Below, in pieces: positions 7,983-16,873 of a DNA stretch of 42,539 nt. The stretch comes from Cyanobium sp. NIES-981 (lineage in GTDB: Bacteria > Cyanobacteriota > Cyanobacteriia > PCC-6307 > Cyanobiaceae), in the NCBI GenBank assembly GCA_945901765.1, contig CAMDLO010000014.1, forward strand, positions 1 through 42,539, given 5' to 3'. Under the pieces are notes generated by a model. It was not told the origin of the DNA, did no database searches, and worked only from the letters and a program-made list of their open reading frames with translations. The first letter of the stretch is position 1. Each line of letters opens with the position of its first letter. The translations under genes were made by a program, and so were the position numbers.

Positions 7983-8876
7983 ATGATCGACCACGGCCTG
8001 CTGGTGCAGATGCTGATCGGTGCCCTGCTTGGGATTTCGGTGTACCTGCCGTTGATGGCGGGCCAGCTCTCGCTCGCCACCCCGGCCTTCTATGCGGTGG
8101 GGGGCACGCTGGCCGCCCTGCTCTCCACCCGCTGGGCTGCGCTGGGGGCCAGCGCCGATGGCAGATTCCCCCTGCCCTCCTTCCTGCTGGAAGTGCTGCT
8201 GGGGGGCGTGCTCGCCGGCCTGCTGGCCCTGCTGGTGGGCCGGCTGGTGCTGCGGCTGCAGGGGATCTATCTGGCAATCGCCACCATCGCCCTGGTGGAG
8301 ATCGTGCGGGTGGCCATTCTCAATCTGCCACTCGCGGGTGGTGCCATCGGCATTTTCGCCATCCCCCAGCCCTTCGCCAACGCCGCCGGCTACCTGCTGC
8401 CGGCGCTGGCCCTGCTCGCCCTGGCGGCCTGGAGCTGCCAGCGCCTGGAGAGCATGCCCCTGGGACGGGCCATGGCCGCGATCCGTGCTGATGAGCTGGC
8501 GGCCCGCTGCATGGGCATCGACACCACCGCCACCAAGCTCAGCGCCTTCGTGCTGAGCGCCGTGCTGGCCGGTAGCACCGGGGCCCTTGCCGCCCACTTC
8601 CTCAACACCTGGAACGCCCGCCAGGGCAGCTTCGACGTCAGCATCACCACCCTCGCCTTCGTGATCCTCGGCGGCTCGCGCAGCTGGCTCGGACCGGTGA
8701 TGGGAGGGCTGCTGCTCACCGCCCTGCCGGAGCTGCTGCGACCCGTGGGCGATGTGCGCCTGGTGTTGTTCGGCCTGGTGATCCTGCTGGGTCCGGTGCT
8801 CTTCCCCCAGGGACTGATCACCCCTGCCCTGCTGGAGCGGATCGGTGGCTTCGGCCGCCAGGAGGCTCAAGGATGA
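7983..8876 (+). CDS. livM: branched-chain amino-acid-type ABC transporter permease LivM
   Basis: A 297-residue multi-spanning membrane protein of the BPD_transp_2 family, partner of LivH in the transmembrane channel. Typical LivM elements are the opening segment GISVYLPLMAGQLSLATPAF, the ATPase-coupling loop AIRADELAARCMGID (EAA-like), and the late segment AFVILGGSRSWLGPVMGG. ATG 7983 is preferred because an AGGAG ribosome-binding site lies ten bases upstream and the hydrophobic N-terminus starts there. The frame is open upstream to 7911, but that part is translated spacer repeat (HAVQRHA) and not family sequence. The stop overlaps livG in ATGA fashion. Confidence 0.92.
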   Translation: MIDHGLLVQMLIGALLGISVYLPLMAGQLSLATPAFYAVGGTLAALLSTRWAALGASADGRFPLPSFLLEVLLGGVLAGLLALLVGRLVLRLQGIYLAIATIALVEIVRVAILNLPLAGGAIGIFAIPQPFANAAGYLLPALALLALAAWSCQRLESMPLGRAMAAIRADELAARCMGIDTTATKLSAFVLSAVLAGSTGALAAHFLNTWNARQGSFDVSITTLAFVILGGSRSWLGPVMGGLLLTALPELLRPVGDVRLVLFGLVILLGPVLFPQGLITPALLERIGGFGRQEAQG

Positions 8877-9678
8877 ACGGGACAAGCGCCGGGCCGACCG
8901 TCCCGCCGGGCCAGCCGACCGCCCTGCTGGAGGTGAAGGACCTGAGCTGCCGCTTCGGTGGCCTGCTGGCCCTCGATCGGGTCAGTTTTGCGCTGCAGCC
9001 GGGCGAGATCTTCGGGGTGATGGGCCCCAACGGTGCCGGCAAGACCACCCTGTTCAACCTGATCACCGGCGTAACCCCGGCCAGCGGCGGAGCAGTGTGC
9101 TGGCGGGACGAACCGATCACGTCCCTGCCCCCCGATCGCCGCAACCGGCTGGGGATGGCGCGCACCTTCCAGAACCTGCGGCTCTTTGAGGGACTGTCGG
9201 TGCTGGAGAACCTGCTGGTGGCGCTGCAACGGCAGCCGCGCAGCTCCACCCTGGCCGGACTGCTCAACAGCCCGGTGCACCGCCGCGCCGAAGCCCAGCG
9301 GTTCGAGCGTGCCTGGCAGCTGCTCGAGGAGCTCAGGCTCGATGGCCTGGCGGAACGCCAGGCGGGCGGCCTCGCCTACGGCGACCGCCGCCGCCTGGAA
9401 ATCGCCCGCGCCCTGGCCACCCGGCCCACCCTGCTGCTGCTCGATGAACCGGCCGCAGGGCTCAACCCGACGGAGAAGGAAGGACTGGCCGAGCTGATCG
9501 AGGCCCTGCGCAGCCGCCATCGGCTCACCCTGCTGGTGATCGAACACCACGTGCCGCTGCTGATGCGCCTCTGCAACCGCATGGCCGTGCTCGACTTCGG
9601 CGTGCGCATCGCCCTGGGCACGCCCGAGCAGGTGCGCCGTGATCCGAAGGTGATCGAGGCCTACCTGGGAGGAGCGGC

Positions 9679-9682
<4 letters not shown>
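8873..9682 (+). CDS. livG: branched-chain amino-acid-type ABC transporter ATP-binding protein LivG
   Basis: A 269-residue ABC ATPase. Walker A is GPNGAGKT at residues 51-58, the signature region is YGDRRRLEIARAL (a LivG-type variant of LSGGQ), and Walker B is LLLLDEPAAGLNP. The LivG-specific insert after RTFQNLRLF is present. It works at the cytoplasmic face with LivF to power import through LivHM. Start ATG 8873 overlaps the livM stop (ATGA), and its own stop overlaps the livF start (ATGA), so translation of the three genes is probably coupled. Confidence 0.95.
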
Positions 9683-10425
<743 letters not shown>

Positions 10426-10509
10426 GGGGACTTGAAGACAGCGTTGGCAGGTGAGCAGGAAGCCAGCCGTCCCTGCGCTGGATCCGGTGCCCGCGGCGCC
10501 GGCAACGAT

Positions 10510-10528
10510 GGCCGCCATGCTGGCGGCC
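10510..10528 (+). terminator. possible hairpin terminator after the liv operon
   Basis: GGCCGCCA (10510-10517), loop TGC, TGGCGGCC (10521-10528) form a perfect eight-base-pair stem. No run of T follows, so a classical intrinsic terminator is not supported. In GC-rich cyanobacteria such U-less hairpins are sometimes the only candidate between convergent genes. Confidence 0.3.
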
Positions 10529-10573
10529 GGGATGTCAGCAGCACCCGCTGCACCGCACTGACCCTGCGGCAGC

Positions 10574-11428
10574 TCACGCTCCCTCACCCAACGCTTCAGC
10601 CACCGCCCGCTGAAACACCCGCTCCTCGGGATGGACGCCGGTCCAGCGCTCAAAGATCTGCATGGCCAGCTGCACCAGCATCTCCACACCATCCACCACT
10701 GGACAGCCGCGCTCGCGAGCGGCGGCCAGGAAGGGGGTGATGCGCGGGTTGGTGATCACATCCACCACAACGCAGGTCGGATTCACCGTGCTCCAGGCCA
10801 CGGGCACCGGTTCCAGCGCAGGGGCGCAGCCCAGGTGGGTGGCGTTCATCAGCAGGGTCGTGCCCGCGGGCAGGGCCACCTCCCCCTGCCAGGGTTGCCA
10901 GATCGCCGGCACGCCGCTGGCGCGGCTCACGGTGGCGGCCACCTCCTCACCCTGCTCCTGCCGGCGCGTCACCAGGGTGAGATGGGCGGCACCGGCCCAG
11001 GCGAGTTCCACCGCCATGGCCCGGCCGGCTCCCCCGGCCCCCAGCATCACCACCCGCTGGCCCGCCAGCGGGGCCACCTTGGCAATCGCCTTCACCACCC
11101 CCTTGCCATCGTTGTTGTGGCCGATCAGGCGACCGTTTTCGATCGTGAGGTAGTTGGCGGCACCGATCGCCCTCACGTCATCGTCGACGGCATCGAGCAG
11201 GGGCATCACCGCCTCCTTGTAAGGCACCGTGATGCCCACCCCGCGGTAGCCCAGAGGCGCCAGGGCTCGTACCGCAAGGGCCAGATCAGCCACGGTGGCG
11301 ATGTCGTTCTTCCAGAACTGCCAGGGCAGCCCGTAGTGGGCATACACGGCATCGAACATCCGATCGATCGGGTTCTCGGCCACCGGGTGGCCGAGCATGC
11401 CGGTCATCTGTTTCTGGGGAGGAATCAC
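10574..11428 (-). CDS. shikimate dehydrogenase-family oxidoreductase (substrate uncertain)
   Basis: A 284-residue protein with the two-domain shikimate/quinate dehydrogenase architecture: an N-terminal substrate domain and a C-terminal Rossmann domain with GAGGAG at residues 130-135. The catalytic pair is recognisable: K71 in ITVPYKE and D107 in GHNNDGKG. The N-terminal substrate motif, normally G-x-P-x-x-H-S-x-S-P, is here GHPVAENPIDRMF, so the two shikimate-carboxylate serines are absent. It is therefore more likely an AroE paralogue (quinate-, aminoshikimate- or SDH-like) than the housekeeping AroE; this is inference from the motif. Downstream of the Nif11 gene on the same strand by 54 bases, and convergent with livF. 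Confidence 0.8.
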   Translation of the reverse strand: MIPPQKQMTGMLGHPVAENPIDRMFDAVYAHYGLPWQFWKNDIATVADLALAVRALAPLGYRGVGITVPYKEAVMPLLDAVDDDVRAIGAANYLTIENGRLIGHNNDGKGVVKAIAKVAPLAGQRVVMLGAGGAGRAMAVELAWAGAAHLTLVTRRQEQGEEVAATVSRASGVPAIWQPWQGEVALPAGTTLLMNATHLGCAPALEPVPVAWSTVNPTCVVVDVITNPRITPFLAAARERGCPVVDGVEMLVQLAMQIFERWTGVHPEERVFQRAVAEALGEGA

Positions 11429-11482
11429 GGCGAGGGAGCGTTCAAGCCCCAGGCTGGCAGGACCGTGCCCCCTTGGCCGCCA

Positions 11483-11746
11483 TCAGAGCTGGGTTTCAGC
11501 CTGCTCAGCCCCGAAGCAATGCATCAGGGCATCACCCCAGCTGTTGATGCCGGCCAGAGCCTGATCGGAAGCCTCGCTCACGGCCCGGGCATGGACCCGC
11601 AGCAGCACCGTCTTGTCGACGTCGTGGCCATGAGCCGCCGCGATGGCCACGATGTCGTCGACACCGGCGGCGGCATGCACCTGGCTGTGCAGGGTGTCAT
11701 CGGCGGCCACGCGGGCACAGAAGGCCTCAAGAGACGCGATCGACAT
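11483..11746 (-). CDS. Nif11-domain small protein
   Basis: An 87-residue protein starting MSIASLEAFCARVAADDTLH. It matches the Nif11-like leader domain: a helix with the pattern L-x-x-F-x-x-x-V-x-x-D-x-x-L, then AAGVDDIVAIAAAHGHDV. This domain occurs as the leader of cyanobacterial RiPP precursors and as stand-alone small proteins. There is no double-glycine cleavage site followed by a Cys/Ser/Thr-rich core; the C-terminus (INSWGDALMHCFGAEQAETQ) is short, with a single Cys. No LanM or other maturase lies nearby, so it is probably a stand-alone Nif11 protein. ATG 11746 is chosen because the domain begins there; the frame upstream to 11887 overlaps the divergent NADH dehydrogenase. Confidence 0.75.
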   Translation of the reverse strand: MSIASLEAFCARVAADDTLHSQVHAAAGVDDIVAIAAAHGHDVDKTVLLRVHARAVSEASDQALAGINSWGDALMHCFGAEQAETQL

Positions 11747-11880
11747 GGGCCACAAACAGCGGGACTCCCCTTTGCTAGCAGCGGGGAGGTGCTCGAGGCG
11801 ACCGTCCATGCCACGAACTGCCGACAAGCACACCACAACCGCGCGGCAACCCATACGTTGTGGGCAGCAGATCAGGTCCC

Positions 11881-13296
11881 ATGGCACCGGAACGGTTCTT
11901 CCTTGAACTCGATCCGCCGGGAAACACCAGCGCCGAACTGCCCCACGTGGTGATCGTGGGCGGGGGGTTCGCCGGGCTCAAGGCCGCCCAGGCCCTGCGG
12001 GGCAAGCCGGTGCGCGTCACCCTGATCGACAAGCGCAACTTCAACCTGTTCCAGCCCCTGCTCTACCAGGTGGCGACCGGCCTGGTGTCGGAAGCCGACG
12101 TGGCTTCACCCCTGCGCCAGCTGCTGGGGAAAGCCCCAAACATCCAGATCCTGCTGGGGGAGGTGGAGGAGATCGAGCCCACGGCCAAGGAGGTGGTGTT
12201 CAACGATCGGCGCTTCCGCTACGACCACCTGATCCTGGCCACTGGCTCCGGCAGCACCTACTTCGGCCATGAGGAGTGGCGGCCCGAGGCGCCGCCGATG
12301 AAGATCATCGAACACGCCGACGAGATCCGCAGGCGGGTGCTGATGGCCCTTGAGGAGGCTGAGCAGACCCCCGACCCCGAGCGGCGGCAGCTGCTGCAGA
12401 CCGTGCTGGTGATCGGCGCCGGCCCCACCGGCTGCGAGTTGGCCGGCTCGGTGGTGGATCTGATGAAGCATGCCGTGGCCAACGAGTTCAAGCAGCTCGA
12501 GCCCAGCCAGAGCAAGGTTGTGCTGATCGACCCGGGCGACCGGGTTCTGCGGGCCATGCACCCCAGTCTTTCGGCGGCTGCAGGCAACTACCTGCGCTCT
12601 CTGGGGGTGAAACTTGAGCTCGGCGGCAGGGTGCAGTCGATCCAAGGCGGAACGGTCACCCTTAGCCAGAAAGAGGCTGATGGCAGCAGCAGCACCCGCA
12701 CGATCGAAGGGGGCACCGTCTGCTGGACCGCGGGTGTGCGGGCCTCCCACCTCGGCAAGCTGCTGGCCGAACAGACCGGCTGCGAGGTGGACCGGGGCGG
12801 ACGGGTGGTGGTGCAGGCCGACTTCTCGATCCCCCAACATCCGGAGATCCGGGTGGTGGGCGACCTGTGCAGCTACAGCCACACCGCCGATGGCAAGCCT
12901 CTGCCCGGCATGGCCGGCCCGGCCGTGCAGATGGGCACCTGGGTGGCTCGCGACATCCTGGCCCGCATCCAGAACCGCCAGCACGCTCCCTTCCGCTTCA
13001 CCGACTTCGGCAGCATGGCGGTGATCGGCCGCACCTTCGCCGTGGCCGACCTGCGCGGCCTGCGGCTGAGCGGCCTGCCCGGCTGGCTGCTCTGGGGCGT
13101 TGCCCACCTGGCGTTCATGCCCGACACCGAGAACCGTCTCACCCTGCTGACCAAATGGCTGTGGCAGATCGCCACCAACCAGCGGGCCGCCCTGGTGATC
13201 ACCGGCCGGCCCGGGCAGCACATGGGCGTGGAGGTGGGCCTGGAGCGGCGCGAACTGGCCTCAGCCCCGGCGCTGGTGGAAGCGGCCCAGAATTAG
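11881..13296 (+). CDS. ndh: type 2 NAD(P)H:quinone oxidoreductase (NDH-2)
   Basis: A 471-residue two-dinucleotide-binding flavoprotein. It oxidises NADH at the membrane surface and reduces quinone without pumping protons. The FAD motif is VVIVGGGFAGLKAA (about residues 23-36); the NADH motif is VLVIGAGPTGCELAGS; RNFNLFQPLLYQVATG is the NDH-2 hallmark near residue 60. The C-terminal hydrophobic-amphipathic segment PGWLLWGVAHLAF and the adjoining helix are the membrane anchor expected in this family. ATG 11881 gives the normal length; a GTG seven codons earlier is possible. It is divergent from the Nif11 gene (134 bases) and its 3' end overlaps the convergent channel-like gene by 36 bases. In cyanobacteria these enzymes (NdbA-C) are thought to sense or balance the quinone pool. 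Confidence 0.93.
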   Translation: MAPERFFLELDPPGNTSAELPHVVIVGGGFAGLKAAQALRGKPVRVTLIDKRNFNLFQPLLYQVATGLVSEADVASPLRQLLGKAPNIQILLGEVEEIEPTAKEVVFNDRRFRYDHLILATGSGSTYFGHEEWRPEAPPMKIIEHADEIRRRVLMALEEAEQTPDPERRQLLQTVLVIGAGPTGCELAGSVVDLMKHAVANEFKQLEPSQSKVVLIDPGDRVLRAMHPSLSAAAGNYLRSLGVKLELGGRVQSIQGGTVTLSQKEADGSSSTRTIEGGTVCWTAGVRASHLGKLLAEQTGCEVDRGGRVVVQADFSIPQHPEIRVVGDLCSYSHTADGKPLPGMAGPAVQMGTWVARDILARIQNRQHAPFRFTDFGSMAVIGRTFAVADLRGLRLSGLPGWLLWGVAHLAFMPDTENRLTLLTKWLWQIATNQRAALVITGRPGQHMGVEVGLERRELASAPALVEAAQN

Positions 13297-14004
13297 GGCG
13301 ATCAGGATCGCCACATACAACTGGCCGGCCACGGTGATCGCCGAACTGATCACCTGGGCGGTGACATTGCGCGGATTGAGCAGGGCCGTGCCTGCCGTGG
13401 TGAGCAGGTTCATCGCCCCGGCCATCAGCGCCGGCGCCGTTTTCAGCAGATCCGGAGCCGCGCCGCTGCCGGCGGCTGGCAGATCGGTGAGATTGAACGC
13501 CTGAGGCTGAAACACCCACAGAGCCGTGAACAGCAGGCCCCCGGCGATGCCGATCAGCAGGTAACCGCTGGCGGCGCCCATCACGACGGAAACGGTGACG
13601 AACGGCTCCCGCACCAGACCCTTCACCTTGCGCAACAGCACCAGGGTGAGAAACACCACCCACACCACCACGTGCGGCACCGTGAGGGCCACACCCCAGC
13701 TTGGATCCAGCTGCCGCAGCAGATGCCAGAGCAACTCCATGGCGATCGCCAGACCGCCGAAGAGGTACACCACCAGGCGTGAGCGCCGCAGCAGCGAGTA
13801 GCGGCTGAGAAACACGATCAGCACCACCGCCATCCCCACCAGCAGGAGCGACAGCAAGCCCGGCCACAGCTCCGCCAGCGGCAGGGCGAGCACCAGCAGC
13901 ACCTCCGCAGTCAGGGTGAGTTGGTAGCCGCGATGGCGTTTGCGCAGCCGCTGAATGTCGGCGCGGGTGTACCCCCGGTTGGGATGCGCCTCAGGCCCGT
14001 TCAT
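13261..14004 (-). CDS. ion-channel-like membrane protein without selectivity filter
   Basis: A 247-residue membrane protein with about six hydrophobic segments. The C-terminal third resembles the pore module of two-TM potassium channels (Ion_trans_2): a pore-helix-like segment MNLLTTAGTALLNPRN, then a final helix with AGQLYVAILIALILGRF, which matches the family's last transmembrane helix. Where active channels have T-x-G-Y-G, this protein has TTAGTALLN, so K+ selectivity is not expected. It could be a non-conducting homologue or a channel with other selectivity. ATG 14004 follows the SDR stop by ten bases on the same strand, so both are probably co-transcribed. The 3' end overlaps ndh. Confidence 0.7.
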   Translation of the reverse strand: MNGPEAHPNRGYTRADIQRLRKRHRGYQLTLTAEVLLVLALPLAELWPGLLSLLLVGMAVVLIVFLSRYSLLRRSRLVVYLFGGLAIAMELLWHLLRQLDPSWGVALTVPHVVVWVVFLTLVLLRKVKGLVREPFVTVSVVMGAASGYLLIGIAGGLLFTALWVFQPQAFNLTDLPAAGSGAAPDLLKTAPALMAGAMNLLTTAGTALLNPRNVTAQVISSAITVAGQLYVAILIALILGRFHQRRG

Positions 14005-14014
14005 CACCCGACCA

Positions 14015-14821
14015 TCAAAGGCCGGGGCTGCTCTGCATAATGCCGCCGTCGGCGAAGATCGTGGTGGCGGTGATGTAGCTGGCGGCGTCGCTGGCCAGGA
14101 AGGCCACCACCTTGGCGATCTCCGACGGCTGGGCCATCCGGCCCATGGGAATGGCGGCGTTGAGCTTGGCCAGCAGCTCAGGATTGTTCATCGTGGAATC
14201 GTTGATCGGTGTGGCCACGGCCCCGGGGCCCACATTCACGATCGTGACCCCTTTGGAAGCCAGTTCCACACCGGCGGTGCGGGTGAGCATGCGCACACCG
14301 CCCTTGGCCACGCAGTAGGGCGTGTTGTTGGGCATGGGCCAGTCCTCGTGCACCGAAGAGATATTGATGATGCGGCCACCTGTGCCCTGGGCAATCATCT
14401 GTTTGGCCGCGTATTGGGTGGCGAAGAAGACACCGCGCAGGTTCACGTTCAGCACCTTGTCGAAATCCTCAGGAGTGGTGTCGAGGATGGAGGTGCGGGT
14501 TTCAATGCCGGCGTTGTTCACCATCACATCGAGGCGGCCGTAGCGATCCACTGCTGCCTGCACCAACCGCTGCAGATCCTCCAGTTGGCCCACGTCAGCC
14601 TGCACGCCAAAGCTGCTGCCCCCCAGCTCCCCGATCTCCTCTTCAATCGCCTCAGTGGCTTCGGGATGGGAGCGGTAGTCGATCACCACCTTCGCCCCGA
14701 GCCGGGCCACCTCCTCCACGATCGACCTGCCAATGCCGCTGTTACCGCCAGTGACGATGATCACCTTGCCCTGGAGCAGCTGGGCCAGGGTTTCCTGGGC
14801 ATAGGGGTTGGCCTGGGTCAT
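14015..14821 (-). CDS. SDR-family oxidoreductase, glucose 1-dehydrogenase-like
   Basis: A 268-residue classical short-chain dehydrogenase. The cofactor motif is TGGNSGIG (residues 24-31), then NNAG (102-105), catalytic Ser in NISSVHEDW (155/156), Y169 and K173 in YCVAKGG, and C-terminal GPGAVATPIN. The SSVHE-x-W-P-x-P block is the pattern of Bacillus-type glucose 1-dehydrogenases, which oxidise beta-D-glucose to gluconolactone with NAD(P)+. Substrate assignment within SDRs is always risky. It is divergent from the RidA-SMP-30 operon (about 200 bases), whose gluconolactonase-like protein would act on the product. It is probably co-transcribed with the downstream channel-like gene. Confidence 0.9.
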   Translation of the reverse strand: MTQANPYAQETLAQLLQGKVIIVTGGNSGIGRSIVEEVARLGAKVVIDYRSHPEATEAIEEEIGELGGSSFGVQADVGQLEDLQRLVQAAVDRYGRLDVMVNNAGIETRTSILDTTPEDFDKVLNVNLRGVFFATQYAAKQMIAQGTGGRIINISSVHEDWPMPNNTPYCVAKGGVRMLTRTAGVELASKGVTIVNVGPGAVATPINDSTMNNPELLAKLNAAIPMGRMAQPSEIAKVVAFLASDAASYITATTIFADGGIMQSSPGL

Positions 14822-15022
14822 GGCGCGGGGACTGCAGTGGTGAGAAGAATCAGCTCGAAACTAGGCACGCGCCAGCAAACCGGCAGCCAGCTGCAACACC
14901 CCCGCACACCCTGGGTGATCAAGGATCAGCAGATCAGCACGAAGGGCACCACCTTCGATGAAAGTTCCTGACCACCGAGAGGGGTGTGCCTACCTTGAGC
15001 AGAGAGAACCTGCCAAAAATTG

Positions 15023-15427
15023 ATGTCTGCGCTGCCCCTGCGCCGAGCTATCCATAGCGAGCGCTTCCCGAAACCGGTCGCTTCCTACAGCCAGGGCTTC
15101 CAGCATGGCAACACCCTGTTCATCACCGGGCAGCTGCCGGTCGATCCCAGCACCAATGCCGTGGTGGGCGATGGCGACATCACCCTCGAATCCCGCCAGG
15201 TGATGCGCAACATGCAAGCTGTCCTCGAGGAGGCCGGCTTCGGCTTCGAGCACCTGGTGAGCGCCACCGTGTACCTCACCAACATCGACACGCTCGACAC
15301 GTTCGATGCCGTGTGGCAGGAGTATTTCCCCGACCCCCTGGCCTATCCCTCTCGGGCCGTGGTGCAGGTGGCAGCCCTGGTGCTCGGCATCCAGCTGGAG
15401 ATCTCGGCCATCGCCATCAAAGACTGA
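15023..15427 (+). CDS. ridA: RidA family protein
   Basis: A 134-residue protein of the YjgF/YER057c/UK114 family. Family members hydrolyse reactive enamine/imine intermediates from PLP enzymes and protect against 2-aminoacrylate. Conserved elements are FITGQLPVDP (residues 33-42), the VYLTNID segment, R111 in YPSRAVVQVA (substrate carboxylate) and the terminal IQLEISAIA. ATG 15023 gives the normal family length; a TTG one codon earlier is not needed. It is the first gene of a plus-strand run: only seven bases separate it from the cupin gene. Confidence 0.93.
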   Translation: MSALPLRRAIHSERFPKPVASYSQGFQHGNTLFITGQLPVDPSTNAVVGDGDITLESRQVMRNMQAVLEEAGFGFEHLVSATVYLTNIDTLDTFDAVWQEYFPDPLAYPSRAVVQVAALVLGIQLEISAIAIKD

Positions 15428-15434
15428 CAGCCCC

Positions 15435-15896
15435 ATGGTCGATCCCTTCAGCCTGGCTCCCCAACCCGAGACCTACTGGCACCTGTGGACCAGCGGCGAC
15501 GGCATCAGCCGCCAGCAACAGTGCACGATCAGCGCCTTTGAACTCGGGCAGCTGGGGCCCGGCGATTCGCCGCAGTTCTCCCGGCCCCTGTTTGATCAGG
15601 GCAATGCCTTCGTCACCTACCTGCCGGTGGGATGGACGGCCGACTGGCACGAAAACCACGTGCCCAAGTGGATCTACGTGCTCAGGGGCGCCTGGTCGGT
15701 GCAGAGCATGGACGGGCAGGTTGCGATCATGCGCGCCGGGGAGTACTCCTTCGGCGGTGATCAGGGTTGCATCGCCAGCCCGGAGGGCCACAAAGGTCAC
15801 CTCTCCGCCCAGGTGGGCGATGAGCCCTGCGTGCAGTTGATCATCCAGCGCAACGATGAGGCCTGGAAGCAGGCACCACCCGGATACTTCCGATGA
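15435..15896 (+). CDS. cupin-domain protein
   Basis: A 153-residue single-domain cupin. Cupin motif 1 is seen as WHENHVPKWIYVLRGAW (residues about 75-91, with two His) and motif 2 around PEGHKGHLSA. The spacing fits a small metal-binding beta barrel. Family members range from isomerases to dioxygenases, so the reaction cannot be assigned. ATG 15435 is chosen because it follows ridA closely and gives a complete barrel; the longer frame upstream overlaps ridA. The stop overlaps the next gene in ATGA fashion, so coupling to the gluconolactonase-like gene is likely. Confidence 0.85.
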   Translation: MVDPFSLAPQPETYWHLWTSGDGISRQQQCTISAFELGQLGPGDSPQFSRPLFDQGNAFVTYLPVGWTADWHENHVPKWIYVLRGAWSVQSMDGQVAIMRAGEYSFGGDQGCIASPEGHKGHLSAQVGDEPCVQLIIQRNDEAWKQAPPGYFR

Positions 15897-16840
15897 CGAT
15901 GCTCCCGCCATCGGCAGCAACGGCACAGCCGCCGACCTGCATCGAGGTCCACGACCCGCGCTTCGAACAACTGGTGCTGTTCAACGCCGAGCTGGAGCTG
16001 CTGGCCGAGGGCTTCCGCTGGCTGGAGGGTCCCGTGTGGTTCGGCGACCACCGCTGCCTGCTGTTCAGCGACATCCCCAACAACCGCAGCCTGCGCTGGA
16101 GCGAGCAGCACGGCGTCAGCACCTTTCTGGAGCCATCGGACTTTGCCAACGGCCAGACCCGCGACCTGCAGGGGCGGCTGATCCAGTGCCACCACCGCAG
16201 CCGCTGCCTCACCCGCCTGGAGCACGACGGCACCGTCACCACCCTGGTGAGCCAGGCCCGCGGCCAGCGCCTCAATGCCCCCAACGACGTGGTGGTGAAG
16301 GGCGACGGCTCGATCTGGTTCAGCGATCCGCTCTACGGCCTGATGAACGACTACGAGGGCGGCCGCCAGAAATCGGAACAACCGCCGGCCCTCTACCGGC
16401 TCGATCCCGCCAGCGGCATCGCCGAAGCGGTGGCCACGGATTTCGATGGCCCCAATGGCCTGGCCTTCTCCCCGGATGAACAATTGCTGTATGTGGCGGA
16501 ATCCGGCGCCCCCGGTGCCAGCGAGCCGCGCCAGACCATCCGTCGCTTCCGGGTGAACGCCGACGGCCGCAGCCTGAGCGGCGGCGAGGCGTTCCACAGG
16601 ATCACGCCGGGCTGGGCCGATGGCTTCCGGGTGGATGAGCACGGCAATCTCTGGTGTGGCGCCGCCGACGGCGTGCACGTGATCGCCCCGGACGCCACCC
16701 TGCTGGGCAAGGTGCTGGTGCCCCGGCGTGTGAGCAACCTCTGCTTCGGCGACCGCTACGGCAGCCGCCTGTTCCTCTGTGCCTCCACCGCCCTCTACGC
16801 CCTGTTCACGGCCACCCGCGGTGCCACCTGGCAGCGCTGA
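15893..16840 (+). CDS. SMP-30/gluconolactonase family protein
   Basis: A 315-residue six-bladed beta-propeller lactonase. Metal and catalytic positions are seen in LEGPVWFGD (metal Glu), NAPNDVVVKGDGSIWFSDP (Asn and Asp), FDGPNGLAFSPDE and GWADGFRVDEHGNLW (Asp). Characterised members hydrolyse glucono-lactones or other sugar lactones. The neighbouring divergent glucose-dehydrogenase-like SDR would supply such a lactone; that link is inference. There is no signal peptide, so it should be cytoplasmic. ATG 15893 overlaps the cupin stop. Confidence 0.9.
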   Translation: MTMLPPSAATAQPPTCIEVHDPRFEQLVLFNAELELLAEGFRWLEGPVWFGDHRCLLFSDIPNNRSLRWSEQHGVSTFLEPSDFANGQTRDLQGRLIQCHHRSRCLTRLEHDGTVTTLVSQARGQRLNAPNDVVVKGDGSIWFSDPLYGLMNDYEGGRQKSEQPPALYRLDPASGIAEAVATDFDGPNGLAFSPDEQLLYVAESGAPGASEPRQTIRRFRVNADGRSLSGGEAFHRITPGWADGFRVDEHGNLWCGAADGVHVIAPDATLLGKVLVPRRVSNLCFGDRYGSRLFLCASTALYALFTATRGATWQR

Positions 16841-16873
16841 ACACCAGCCCCCTCTCCTCACCCCTGCCGCCCC

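Noticed and set aside
14968-14996. CTGACC-17-TACCTT as a promoter for ridA
   Set aside because: Matches to the consensus are too weak (four and three of six) to call, although a promoter must lie in this 200-base divergent interval.
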